From: CAVXFS01 sp963761115
GTDB taxonomy: Bacteria > Pseudomonadota > Gammaproteobacteria > Burkholderiales > Gallionellaceae
Assembly (NCBI GenBank): GCA_963761115.1
Contig: CAVXFS010000004.1
Coordinates: 434,001-498,000 of the forward strand
Reading direction: 5' to 3'
DNA: 64,000 nucleotides
A program made the translations under genes and the position numbers. Below are positions 1-8,026 of the stretch, piece by piece (the stretch's first letter is position 1; every line of letters begins with the position of its first letter). Under the pieces are notes generated by a model. The model was not told the DNA's origin, did no database searches, and saw nothing but the letters and a program-made list of their open reading frames with translations.

Positions 1-170
1 TGAACGATATTGCCGTGGCGCGTCGCCTGCTCGACGAAACGGAAAACCCGAAGCTGCACCAGGCCATTGATCTCGCCCGTGGCTGGATCGAACACGATCA
101 TGCTGAAATGATGAGCCGGCTGGACAAGGCGTGGAAGCGGTTTGCCAGGCAGAAAGGATTCTGGGTTTGA
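1..170 (+). CDS. C-terminal tail of an unrecognised protein (5' end outside window)
   Basis: An open frame runs from the window edge (first full codon at base 3) to a TGA at 168-170, giving 55 residues that end in RFARQKGFWV. The tail is helical and charged, with an acidic/His stretch WIEHDHAEMM. I do not recognise the family. The next gene on the same strand is a CbbO/NorD-like VWA protein 263 bp downstream, so this could belong to a Rubisco-activation or related cluster; that is only context. Confidence 0.55.
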   Translation, partial: NDIAVARRLLDETENPKLHQAIDLARGWIEHDHAEMMSRLDKAWKRFARQKGFWV

Positions 171-433
171 TCGGCATGGCCCGGACCGACCGATGCGCAA
201 TTTCATTTGACCCGGCCAGCAATGATGCGAGTTAGGTTAAATATTGCGTATGGCGGAATTATTTATTGCTATTGCAAACTGAAGTTAGCAAAATAGCACT
301 CGCCGGCAGGAGAAGCGCATATACCCTGCCAGCCTGATTCGCAATGGCACCACTACTTGGAGACGAACGGAAATGACGGGCATCATCGGTCGATACAGGA
401 GCGCAAGGCAGTCCTGCTGTCGCCCGGTAGCGA

Positions 434-2257
434 ATGCAACATCCGCTGTCCATACCGTTCCTGCCTGTTCCCGCTTGTGACATGAATCCGAACTTCGATC
501 ACCTGGTGCACGATATCCTGGATTTCCTCGGCCTGTCGGCCAGGGAGTCGCCTGCTGCTGTACAGCATGGCGGCAGGGAAACTCATTTCATGGAGATCCA
601 CCGCCGCGTCTGGATGTATCTGCGGGCCTTGTGGAACGTCGATTTCATCATCAAGCAGACTGACCTTGCGCTGGCGCAGGATGAAGACATGAATCCATTC
701 ATCGAGGATTCCTGCATCTACCTGCCGAGTGCTTTTTGCGATTTCACCGCGGAGGGTACCAGGCCTGTCAGCGGCCTGGAGGTTTATCGGGCCGCTGCCG
801 TACATGCTTCGGCACACATCGTTTATTCGCGAAACATTTTTCCGGCTCATTCATTCGACAAATGGCAGGCCGCCGTGATCTCGGCGATCGAGGATGCGCG
901 GGTGGAAGCCTTGGCTATCCGGAAATTCCCCGGCCTGCAGCGTCTCTGGGCCAGGCAACACAAGGCCACACCGAACGACAACAGGAGTGCCGGGGATTAC
1001 CTCGATCGCCTTGCGCGGACATTGCTGGACCGGACATACCGGGATGACGATCCCTGGATCAGCAAGGGACGGACGCTGTTCGATGCCGCCGACAATCTTG
1101 ATGACAATTATGTATCGCGCGACATCGGCCTGAAACTTGCGGATTTGTTCCGGGAAAAGAAAATCAGCTTCGATCTCCGCGCCGACACGCTGAGCGCTCC
1201 CTATCGAGACGACAACCGCTGTTTGTGGAAACGCCCCGGACAGCCGCTGGAAGTAATCAATCCATTTATCAAGTCCAGGACCTGGGCCAGGGTCAGCGAT
1301 CTGGGCAAGGTCCTGAAGCACAAGCGGCTGACCCATATCGAGGAAAGCGAAAAGGCGGTGCTGGCGACCTACTATTACCCGGAATGGAACTATCGTAGCC
1401 GCAGCCTGGACCAGTCCTGGGTGACGCTGCGGGAAATAACTCCCCTGTTCGGCGATGCAAGGCTGGTTGACCGGATCGTCGCGGAAAACCATTACCTGCT
1501 GGCGCGCATGAAAAAGCTGCTCCAGGCCATCCGCGACGGGGCGGTCCATCGCTTGCGGAAACTCGAGGAGGGAGACGAGCTTGACATCAATGATGCGATC
1601 CGCACCCAGGTCAGTATCAGGTTGCGTATGCCGCCAAATAGCCGTGTCATGATGCGTACGGTGCGCAAAACGCGCGACATCTCGGTGCTGCTGCTGCTGG
1701 ACCTGTCCAATTCGATGAATAACCCGGTCAAGGGCCGCGGGTATACCGCGATGCAACTTACCCAGCAGGCCAGTGCCTTGTTTGCCGACGCCCTGGGAGC
1801 AGTCGGCGATACTTTCGCTATCCACGGTTTCTGTTCCGAAAACCGGCACAATGTCGAATATTTTCGGCTGAAGGACTTCGGGCAGCCATACGATGATGTC
1901 GTGAAGTCCAGGATCGCCGGTTTGACAGGTCAGCTCAGCACCCGCATGGGCGCGGCGATACGCCATGCCACCTCGTGTCTAAACAGTCACAAGTCGGGCA
2001 AGAAGTTGTTGATCCTGATGTCCGACGGCGAACCGTATGATGTCGATATGCTCAACCGCAAATATTTGCGCGATGACGCAAGGGAATCGGTCAATGAAGC
2101 CAGGCGTAACGGCATCCATACCTATTGCATCAGTCTTGATCCCGGCGCAGACAAATATGTGTCGCGGATATTCGGCGCGAAGAATTACCTGGTGGTCGAC
2201 CACCTCAGGAGCCTGCCGGAAAAGATACTCCAGATCTACGCTGCACTTACCCGCTAG
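434..2257 (+). CDS. VWA-domain protein of the CbbO/NorD type
   Basis: 607-residue protein. The C-terminal ~200 residues form a von Willebrand A domain with a complete MIDAS site: DLSNSM (D-x-S-x-S), a Thr in the STRMG segment and the distal Asp in LMSDGEPYD. The N-terminal two thirds are helical, as in NorD/CbbO proteins, which work with MoxR-type AAA+ ATPases (NorQ, CbbQ) to activate NO reductase or Rubisco. The partner ATPase is not in view and would have to lie to the left. Length is close to NorD and shorter than most CbbO. ATG 434 has no strong ribosome site; ATG 482 (MNPNFDHL) is a plausible alternative. The family is clear; CbbO versus NorD is not settled. Confidence 0.75.
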   Translation: MQHPLSIPFLPVPACDMNPNFDHLVHDILDFLGLSARESPAAVQHGGRETHFMEIHRRVWMYLRALWNVDFIIKQTDLALAQDEDMNPFIEDSCIYLPSAFCDFTAEGTRPVSGLEVYRAAAVHASAHIVYSRNIFPAHSFDKWQAAVISAIEDARVEALAIRKFPGLQRLWARQHKATPNDNRSAGDYLDRLARTLLDRTYRDDDPWISKGRTLFDAADNLDDNYVSRDIGLKLADLFREKKISFDLRADTLSAPYRDDNRCLWKRPGQPLEVINPFIKSRTWARVSDLGKVLKHKRLTHIEESEKAVLATYYYPEWNYRSRSLDQSWVTLREITPLFGDARLVDRIVAENHYLLARMKKLLQAIRDGAVHRLRKLEEGDELDINDAIRTQVSIRLRMPPNSRVMMRTVRKTRDISVLLLLDLSNSMNNPVKGRGYTAMQLTQQASALFADALGAVGDTFAIHGFCSENRHNVEYFRLKDFGQPYDDVVKSRIAGLTGQLSTRMGAAIRHATSCLNSHKSGKKLLILMSDGEPYDVDMLNRKYLRDDARESVNEARRNGIHTYCISLDPGADKYVSRIFGAKNYLVVDHLRSLPEKILQIYAALTR

Positions 2258-2387
2258 CCAAACAGTTCGGAAACAACAGTCCCACGGTTCGCCGTGCTGC
2301 GCGGAATTTGCTAAAATTCCGACTGTCGCGCTACACCGTCAACTGGCCGGTCGAGCCAGCAACCGATCAGTCAAGGAGAGGCTGTTC

Positions 2388-2576
2388 ATGCTCAAGTTAC
2401 CCCAATCGATCATCATTGCGATGGTTGCATTCAATTTCACTGCATTCTCGGTTTTGCTGCTGATGGACGCTTTCACCTTTGGCACGATGACGGTGAAGAT
2501 CTTCTTCTGCGCCTTGACCATAGGCTTGTGGAGATTCGCCTACATGCGAAGAAACAAATATTTCACGCTGTTCTGA
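2388..2576 (+). CDS. small two-helix inner-membrane protein, function unknown
   Basis: 62-residue ORF with a good ribosome site (AAGGAGAG at 2373-2380, 7 bases before ATG 2388). The protein starts MLKLPQSIIIAMVAF and consists almost entirely of two hydrophobic segments (about residues 7-26 and 33-50), followed by a basic RRNKYF end. It lies 130 bp after the VWA gene and ends just before a stem-loop. No family recognised. The strong ribosome site and membrane profile argue that it is real. Confidence 0.6.
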   Translation: MLKLPQSIIIAMVAFNFTAFSVLLLMDAFTFGTMTVKIFFCALTIGLWRFAYMRRNKYFTLF

Positions 2577-2604
2577 GATGCCGAATGAACACTTCAGCAA
2601 CTCA

Positions 2605-2635
2605 CAGGTTGGGCTTCGTGCCTCAGCCCAACCTG
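2605..2635. repeat. REP-like palindrome acting as a possible two-way terminator
   Basis: Perfect 11-bp inverted repeat CAGGTTGGGCT / AGCCCAACCTG around a 9-base loop. It sits between the converging ends of the small membrane gene and rep. It has the look of a dispersed REP-type sequence built on GGTTGGGCT. There is no long T-run, so termination is only likely. Confidence 0.6.
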
Positions 2636-2685
2636 CGGATAACTGATCTGTTCCGCCATCGCGCAGTCGAGCCGGGGACTGTGGA

Positions 2686-4671
2686 TCACCCCAGCATCGC
2701 TTTCAACCTGGCCAGCCGGTCCATTCCTTCCGGCTTGCTTATCTCCGGCGTTTTGTCCGCAATTGCCCCGGAATAGATCACTTCGTCCTGCGGCAATTCT
2801 CCGATGAAGCGGCTGGGCTCGCAGGCTTTCCATTCCTTGCCGCGGCGGCGCCGGGTGCAATAGCTGATCTGCAGCGAGCGCTGCGCGCGGGTGATGCCGA
2901 CGTACATCAGGCGGCGTTCTTCCTCGACCTGGTCGGGCGATTCGCTGTTGCTGTGCGGCAGCACGCCTTCCTCGACGCCGACCAGGAACACATGACCGAA
3001 TTCCAGTCCCTTGGCCGCGTGCAGCGTGGACAGCGCGACCGCGTCGCTTTCCTGGTCGCGCGATTCGAGCAGGTTGAGCAGGGCGATGGTCTGGGTCATC
3101 GCGACCATGTTCTTGCCGTCGGCCTCGGACTTGCGCGTCATCCAGCCGACGAAGTCCTGCACGTTGGCCCATTTCACTTCGGCCTGGCGCGGTTCCAGCG
3201 TATCGAACAGCCAGGTCTCGTAATCGATCGCCGCCAGCAGGTCGTTCACCACCTCGGCGCAGGGTTCCTTTTCGGCGCGCGCCTGGATGCGGTTGATGAA
3301 GTTGCAGAAGGTCAGCAGGTCTTCGTGCTGGCGCGGCAACAGCTGGTCCGCCATGGCGCTGTCGAAGGCTGCCTCGAACAGGCCGACATGGCGCGTGCCG
3401 GCATGCTGGGCCAGCTTTTCCAGCGTGCTGTTGCCGATGCCGCGCTTCGGCGTGGTGATGGCGCGGATGAACGCGGGGTCGTCATCCGGGTTGGCGATCA
3501 GGCGCAGATAGGCGATCAGGTCCTTGATCTCGGCATGGTCGAAGAACGAGGTGCCGCCGCTGACCGTGTAGGGCACGCGCTGTGCGCGCAACTGTTCCTC
3601 GAACGCGCGCGACAGGTGGTTGCTGCGGTACAGGATGGCATAGTCGGAGAAATGGGTGCGGTGCTCGTACTTGTGCGCCAGCAGCCGCATCACCACCGAT
3701 TCCGCTTCGTTCTCCTCATCCTTCGCCGCGAACACGCGAATCGGGTCGCCGAGGGCGTGCTCGCTCCATAGTTTCTTGTCGTACAGCTTGGTGTTGTTTT
3801 TTATCAGGTGATTGGCGCTGTTCAGGATGCGCTGCGAGGAGCGGTAGTTCTGCTCCAGCTTGATCACGCGCAGGTTGGCGTAATCGCTTTGCAGGTTGTG
3901 CAGGTTGGCGACGCTGGCGCCGCGCCAGGCATAGATCGCCTGGTCGTCGTCGCCGACCACGGTGAGCGCGGCGCGAGTACCGGCGAGCTGTTTCATCAAT
4001 TGGTACTGGCAATCGTTGGTGTCCTGATACTCGTCGATCAGCAGGTAGCTGTAGCGATCCTGCCAGCGTTGCAACGCTTCCGCCTGCGTCCTGAACAGTT
4101 CGACCGGCAGGCGCAGCAGGTCGTCGAAATCCACCGCCTGATAGGCATGCAAAGTTTCCTGGTAACGCCGATAAAGCAGCGCCAGACGCTGGTCAGCATC
4201 GGACTCGGCATTATCTGCCGCCTGTTGCGGAGACAGGAAGGCGGCTTTCCAGTTCGACAGCACGCTTTGCGCGATGCGGATCTCCTGCTTGTCCGGAGAG
4301 CCCAGTATCTCGCCGACGATCCTGGCGGTGTCGGCCACGTCGAAAATGGAGAACTGTTTTTTGTAACCGAGCAACGGGGCTTCCTTGCGCAGGATGTTCA
4401 TGCCCAGCGCATGAAAGGTGCAGATGGTCATGCCCTTGGCATCGCGCCCGCTCAGCAACTTGCCGACGCGTTCGCGCATCTCGTTGGCGGCCTTGTTGGT
4501 GAAGGTGATGGCAGCGATCTTGCGCGGCGCATAGCCGCACTCCTCGATCAGGTAGGCCAGCTTGTGGGTGATGACGCGGGTCTTGCCGCTGCCGGCACCG
4601 GCCAGCACCAGCAAGGGGCCGCCAAGGTGCTTGATCGCTTCGCGCTGGGTGGGGTTGAGTTTGTGGGGCAT
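2686..4671 (-). CDS. rep: ATP-dependent DNA helicase Rep (UvrD/Rep superfamily 1)
   Basis: 661 residues, close to E. coli Rep (673). Rep is a 3'-to-5' DNA translocase that clears proteins ahead of replication forks. Visible motifs: Q motif (LNPTQREAI near residue 6), Walker A AGAGSGKT (about 25-32), Walker B DEYQDT (about 214-219), motif III VVGDDDQAIYAWRGA, then motif IV NYRSS, motif V TLHAAKGLEF and motif VI YVGITRAQ. ATG 4671 (MPHKLNPTQ) is chosen; an in-frame TTG one codon upstream is less likely. The gene is monocistronic, with divergent transcription toward the TonB receptor on its 5' side. PcrA/UvrD is excluded by the shorter C-terminus and Rep-like motifs. Confidence 0.93.
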   Translation of the reverse strand: MPHKLNPTQREAIKHLGGPLLVLAGAGSGKTRVITHKLAYLIEECGYAPRKIAAITFTNKAANEMRERVGKLLSGRDAKGMTICTFHALGMNILRKEAPLLGYKKQFSIFDVADTARIVGEILGSPDKQEIRIAQSVLSNWKAAFLSPQQAADNAESDADQRLALLYRRYQETLHAYQAVDFDDLLRLPVELFRTQAEALQRWQDRYSYLLIDEYQDTNDCQYQLMKQLAGTRAALTVVGDDDQAIYAWRGASVANLHNLQSDYANLRVIKLEQNYRSSQRILNSANHLIKNNTKLYDKKLWSEHALGDPIRVFAAKDEENEAESVVMRLLAHKYEHRTHFSDYAILYRSNHLSRAFEEQLRAQRVPYTVSGGTSFFDHAEIKDLIAYLRLIANPDDDPAFIRAITTPKRGIGNSTLEKLAQHAGTRHVGLFEAAFDSAMADQLLPRQHEDLLTFCNFINRIQARAEKEPCAEVVNDLLAAIDYETWLFDTLEPRQAEVKWANVQDFVGWMTRKSEADGKNMVAMTQTIALLNLLESRDQESDAVALSTLHAAKGLEFGHVFLVGVEEGVLPHSNSESPDQVEEERRLMYVGITRAQRSLQISYCTRRRRGKEWKACEPSRFIGELPQDEVIYSGAIADKTPEISKPEGMDRLARLKAMLG

Positions 4672-4895
4672 CAATTGCGGGTACGGATCTTCAAGACGAC
4701 ATCGTCATTCTGGTTGAACAAGGTTCGGGATGAATTTGCCGACAGTTAAGGACATGACCGACAGAAATTCAGGGGTCATGAGAACAAACCTCGAATCTTA
4801 CGCGATGAACGAGCTCGGGTCGATTGATTCATGCTGCGAATCGTGCACGGGAATGTGGTATGACGATACAGTCTGGCCCGGATGCAGGATGCAGC

Positions 4896-4932
4896 TATAA
4901 TTGGCCTGCAATAAGAATAACAAGGGGAGGGG
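4896..4932 (+). promoter_or_regulatory. putative -10 box and strong ribosome site of the TonB-receptor operon
   Basis: TATAAT at 4896-4901 and a very strong purine ribosome site AGGGGAGGGG at 4923-4932 directly against ATG 4933. No convincing -35 box. I saw no riboswitch-like fold in the 258-bp space after rep. Confidence 0.45.
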
Positions 4933-7056
4933 ATGTCAAATATTCTGAAGTTCTTGTGGCGCCAGGGGGGAAGGTTGTGCCTGCTGCAGTTGTTGCTGGC
5001 AGGGAATTGCATGGCTGGCGACAATGGTGTTTCGGAAAAGGATTACCTGCAGGAGATGCCGGTCGTGTTGAGCGCTTCGCGTTTGAAACAACCGCTGTCG
5101 GAAACGCCCAATGCGGTTACGGTGATAGACCGGGCCATGATCAAGGCGTCCGGATTCAGGAACATCGTGGATCTTTTCCGGCTGGTGCCGGGGATGTATG
5201 TGGACTACAAGGACGGCTACACGCCCATCGTTTCCTATCATGGTGCGACCGATCCCTACACGCGCAGGATGCAGGTGCTGGTGGATGGGCGTTCTGTGTT
5301 CATGCAGCCATTCGATACCGTGGACTGGGCGGACCTGCCGCTGCAAATCGACGATATCGAGCGCATCGAGGTCGTGCGCGGTCCGGCGGCAACTTCCTTC
5401 GGTTCCAATTCCATTCTTGGGGTGATCAATATCACCACGCGCGAAGCGTCGGAGCAGGTCGGTGCGTCCATTTCAGCGGTGCATGGCAACGACGGCATCA
5501 ACGATGTGGCGGCGCATTTCGGCGGGGGCAGCGATCACCTGGATCTCAAGTTGACTCTGGCCTTGCGCTCCGATAATGGATTCAATTTTCCTGCCGGCGC
5601 TAAAACATATTACAACGTCGTCGATGATGGCAGTTCGACCGAAATTGCCAGCCTGCGCGGCAATTTCCATCCCGGCGGCGCGGACAGCGTCGATTTCCAG
5701 ATGGGATTCAGCAAGGGAAAGCGCATGACGGGATTTGACGGCCAGCCGCCAAGGCCGTTTATCCCGTTGCGCGAAATGACTACCTTGTCCGGCTACCAGC
5801 AGGTGAACTGGTTGCATACGCTTAACGATGGCGGTGATGTGCAGCTGCGTTATAACCACACTTCTCGAAGCCTGAAAGACGAACGGATATCCGTTCTGGG
5901 CACCGCTGCTCCAGGCCCCGATGTCACGTTGCCGCATTTCATTTCGGACGATATAACGGCTCAGCGGCATGAACTTGAATTGCAGCATACGCTGCAGGTG
6001 GGCCGGGGCAACCGGCTGGTCTGGGGCGCGGGGATCCGCCGGGAATTCGTGGACGCGGCAAGCATGTTTCCGGTGCGGGAGACGATACAGCAATCGAGGC
6101 TGTTCATGCACGACGAGTGGCATATCACGCGTCGATCGATCCTGAATGCAGGCACCATGCTGGAAACGGATGGTTACGGACATGGCCAGAATTCTCCGCG
6201 CGCGGAATTCAATTATCACCTGACGCCCAACCACACAATTCGCGCCGGCGTGTCGGTCGCTTATCGAAATCCGGCGCTGATTGAGCAGAAGGGAGACCAG
6301 CATTACAACATTCCGGAACCCTACCGCGGGGGCGATTGGGTAAATGGCCTGTATCAGGAAAATGTGGGAAGTGGCAACCTGCATCCGGAGCGGGCGCTAT
6401 CCAGGGAGATAGGCTATCTTGGGACGATAGGCAAGACCTGGTCGATCGACATGAGGGTATATGATGACCGGGTTAGCGACATCATCTGGTTTGATTATGT
6501 GCCGGTTCCGGGTTCCTTGAATCTGCTGCAGGGGGTGGTGCCGGGCGCTTTGGGGTTTCGCAACGAATTCTCGGCAAGTTATACCGGGCTGGAGGGATCG
6601 GTCAAGTACAATTGGGCAGAGGGGAGGGACAGCTTGACGTTCAGTTTCTCTCATCAGAAGGTCCGTGCCGACCCTGTCGGTACACCTGCTCTCGGAAGCA
6701 TTCCGTTGGTAATGTTTATCTATGCCGGCCTGGTCCAATCGTTCGTCGATACGGTGCCTACCAACAGCTTCAGCCTTTTGTACGGCGGTCAGTTCAACGA
6801 TGGGATTTCGGTCAGTGCCGGCTATTATCAACAAGGCTCGGTCATGGTGCTGGATGCGGTACAGCCGCAACCGCTTAACCGCAGGGTGGATTTCCGGATC
6901 GCCAAACGGTTCGGCCCGTCGGGTAGCAGTAAAGCAGGAATTGAAGGAGGAGAGGTTGCGCTGGTGCTGCAGAATGTATTCCAGGACACCAATATTGGAT
7001 ACAGCGGCTATACATTTGACAGGCGTGCGTATCTTACTGCAACAGCGAATTTCTAG
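4933..7056 (+). CDS. TonB-dependent outer-membrane receptor
   Basis: 707 residues. A signal peptide (hydrophobic CLLQLLLAGNCMA) is followed by a plug domain at about 35-150, with the usual order VVLSASR, NAVTVIDR, IVDLFRLVPGMYVDY, VLVDGRSV, IERIEVVRGPAA and GVINI. A long beta-barrel region follows, and the last residues (RAYLTATANF) form a typical outer-membrane C-terminal strand ending in Phe. It imports a ligand using TonB energy; the substrate cannot be read from sequence. The gene overlaps the following binding-protein gene and shares an operon with a sensor kinase, so uptake is probably tied to sensing. No TonB box or N-terminal signalling (STN) domain was recognised. Confidence 0.9.
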   Translation: MSNILKFLWRQGGRLCLLQLLLAGNCMAGDNGVSEKDYLQEMPVVLSASRLKQPLSETPNAVTVIDRAMIKASGFRNIVDLFRLVPGMYVDYKDGYTPIVSYHGATDPYTRRMQVLVDGRSVFMQPFDTVDWADLPLQIDDIERIEVVRGPAATSFGSNSILGVINITTREASEQVGASISAVHGNDGINDVAAHFGGGSDHLDLKLTLALRSDNGFNFPAGAKTYYNVVDDGSSTEIASLRGNFHPGGADSVDFQMGFSKGKRMTGFDGQPPRPFIPLREMTTLSGYQQVNWLHTLNDGGDVQLRYNHTSRSLKDERISVLGTAAPGPDVTLPHFISDDITAQRHELELQHTLQVGRGNRLVWGAGIRREFVDAASMFPVRETIQQSRLFMHDEWHITRRSILNAGTMLETDGYGHGQNSPRAEFNYHLTPNHTIRAGVSVAYRNPALIEQKGDQHYNIPEPYRGGDWVNGLYQENVGSGNLHPERALSREIGYLGTIGKTWSIDMRVYDDRVSDIIWFDYVPVPGSLNLLQGVVPGALGFRNEFSASYTGLEGSVKYNWAEGRDSLTFSFSHQKVRADPVGTPALGSIPLVMFIYAGLVQSFVDTVPTNSFSLLYGGQFNDGISVSAGYYQQGSVMVLDAVQPQPLNRRVDFRIAKRFGPSGSSKAGIEGGEVALVLQNVFQDTNIGYSGYTFDRRAYLTATANF

Positions 7057-8026
7057 CCGGGACAAGGCAGCATCGTTTCCGGTTTCATTTCTCCTTGCCA
7101 GCCCTGCAGGTTTTGGGTTGTTGCTTCTGTTTTGCCTGCTCTTTGACTGTGCCGGTTTCGCCCGTGCGCAACCGGTCGCCAGGCAGCTTCCCGTCACTGT
7201 CATACAGAGCGAAAGCGGCGGGCATTATGCCGAGTTCACTGACGCACTGCGCGAAATCCTATCGGCGCAGGGTACGGGAATCACCATTGCCGATCCATCC
7301 AGTCCTTATCAGGGTTCAGGGCTGGTAATCGGTGTCGGCATGAAAGCTGCCGCTGCCGCTGCCGCCAGTAACGCATCCTGGGTAATCAACGTTCTAATCC
7401 CGAAAGCCGGTCAGGACAAGCTGGTGCGCGAATTTCCATTGCGCGCGCAAGACCATACCATGTCGGCGATATATCTGGATCAGCCGGCGGAACGGCAGGT
7501 TGAATTGATTGCCACGGCTTTCCCGGACTTGCGCAAGGTGGGAGTCTTGTATGGCACTGCGCCGACGGAACTGGTCCGGCTGAGGAAGGCAATGGCAGGG
7601 CACGGGCTGGTTTTGCTCGAGCAGCAGGTAACGCCGGCATCGCCGCTGCCCGACGCACTGCAGGATTTGCTGCAGCGCATAGACCTGCTGCTTGCGCTGC
7701 CCGATCCGGATATTTACAACAGCACTACCATCCGCAACATTTTGCTCGCCACCTATCATAAGGAAATACCCCTGGTCGGGTTCTCGCCCGGATATGTCAC
7801 TGCGGGGGCATTGTGCGCGGTGTCCAGCACGCCCCGGCAGATCGCACAGCAGGCCGCCAGCTTGATCAGGCAATTGGCCGAGACCGGCAGATTGCCGGAT
7901 GGCCAATACCCCGTGGATTTTGATGTCTGGGTGAATGACCAGGTGGCCCGCTCGCTTGGCATCCAGATCAGGGAAGCATCAGGGTTGCGGGACAGCATCA
8001 AGGCAGCAGAAAGGAAGGCGCAATGA
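7025..8026 (+). CDS. ABC-type periplasmic substrate-binding protein (DUF534/PF04392-like)
   Basis: About 333 residues from GTG 7025, which overlaps the receptor gene by 32 bp. The N-terminus gives a basic region plus a hydrophobic helix (FGLLLLFCLL...FARA), a plausible signal peptide or anchor. The mature part follows the two-lobe pattern of PF04392 proteins: ESGGHYAEFTDALRE, LRKVGVLYGTAPTELVR and KEIPLVGFSPGYVTAGAL. No ABC permease or ATPase gene is adjacent; the next gene is a hybrid histidine kinase overlapping by ATGA. The protein therefore probably acts as a ligand sensor subunit for the kinase rather than a transporter component (inference). A later TTG at 7118 is an alternative start. 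Confidence 0.75.
   Translation: MRILLQQRISSRDKAASFPVSFLLASPAGFGLLLLFCLLFDCAGFARAQPVARQLPVTVIQSESGGHYAEFTDALREILSAQGTGITIADPSSPYQGSGLVIGVGMKAAAAAAASNASWVINVLIPKAGQDKLVREFPLRAQDHTMSAIYLDQPAERQVELIATAFPDLRKVGVLYGTAPTELVRLRKAMAGHGLVLLEQQVTPASPLPDALQDLLQRIDLLLALPDPDIYNSTTIRNILLATYHKEIPLVGFSPGYVTAGALCAVSSTPRQIAQQAASLIRQLAETGRLPDGQYPVDFDVWVNDQVARSLGIQIREASGLRDSIKAAERKAQ

Noticed and set aside
851..1966. Long minus-strand ORF (371 codons) opposite the VWA gene
   Set aside because: The opposite strand encodes a recognisable VWA protein with a full MIDAS site; the antisense product has no family features or ribosome site.
4675..4932. Cobalamin or other riboswitch before the TonB receptor
   Set aside because: No conserved B12-box or other riboswitch core could be recognised; only a -10 box and ribosome site are evident.
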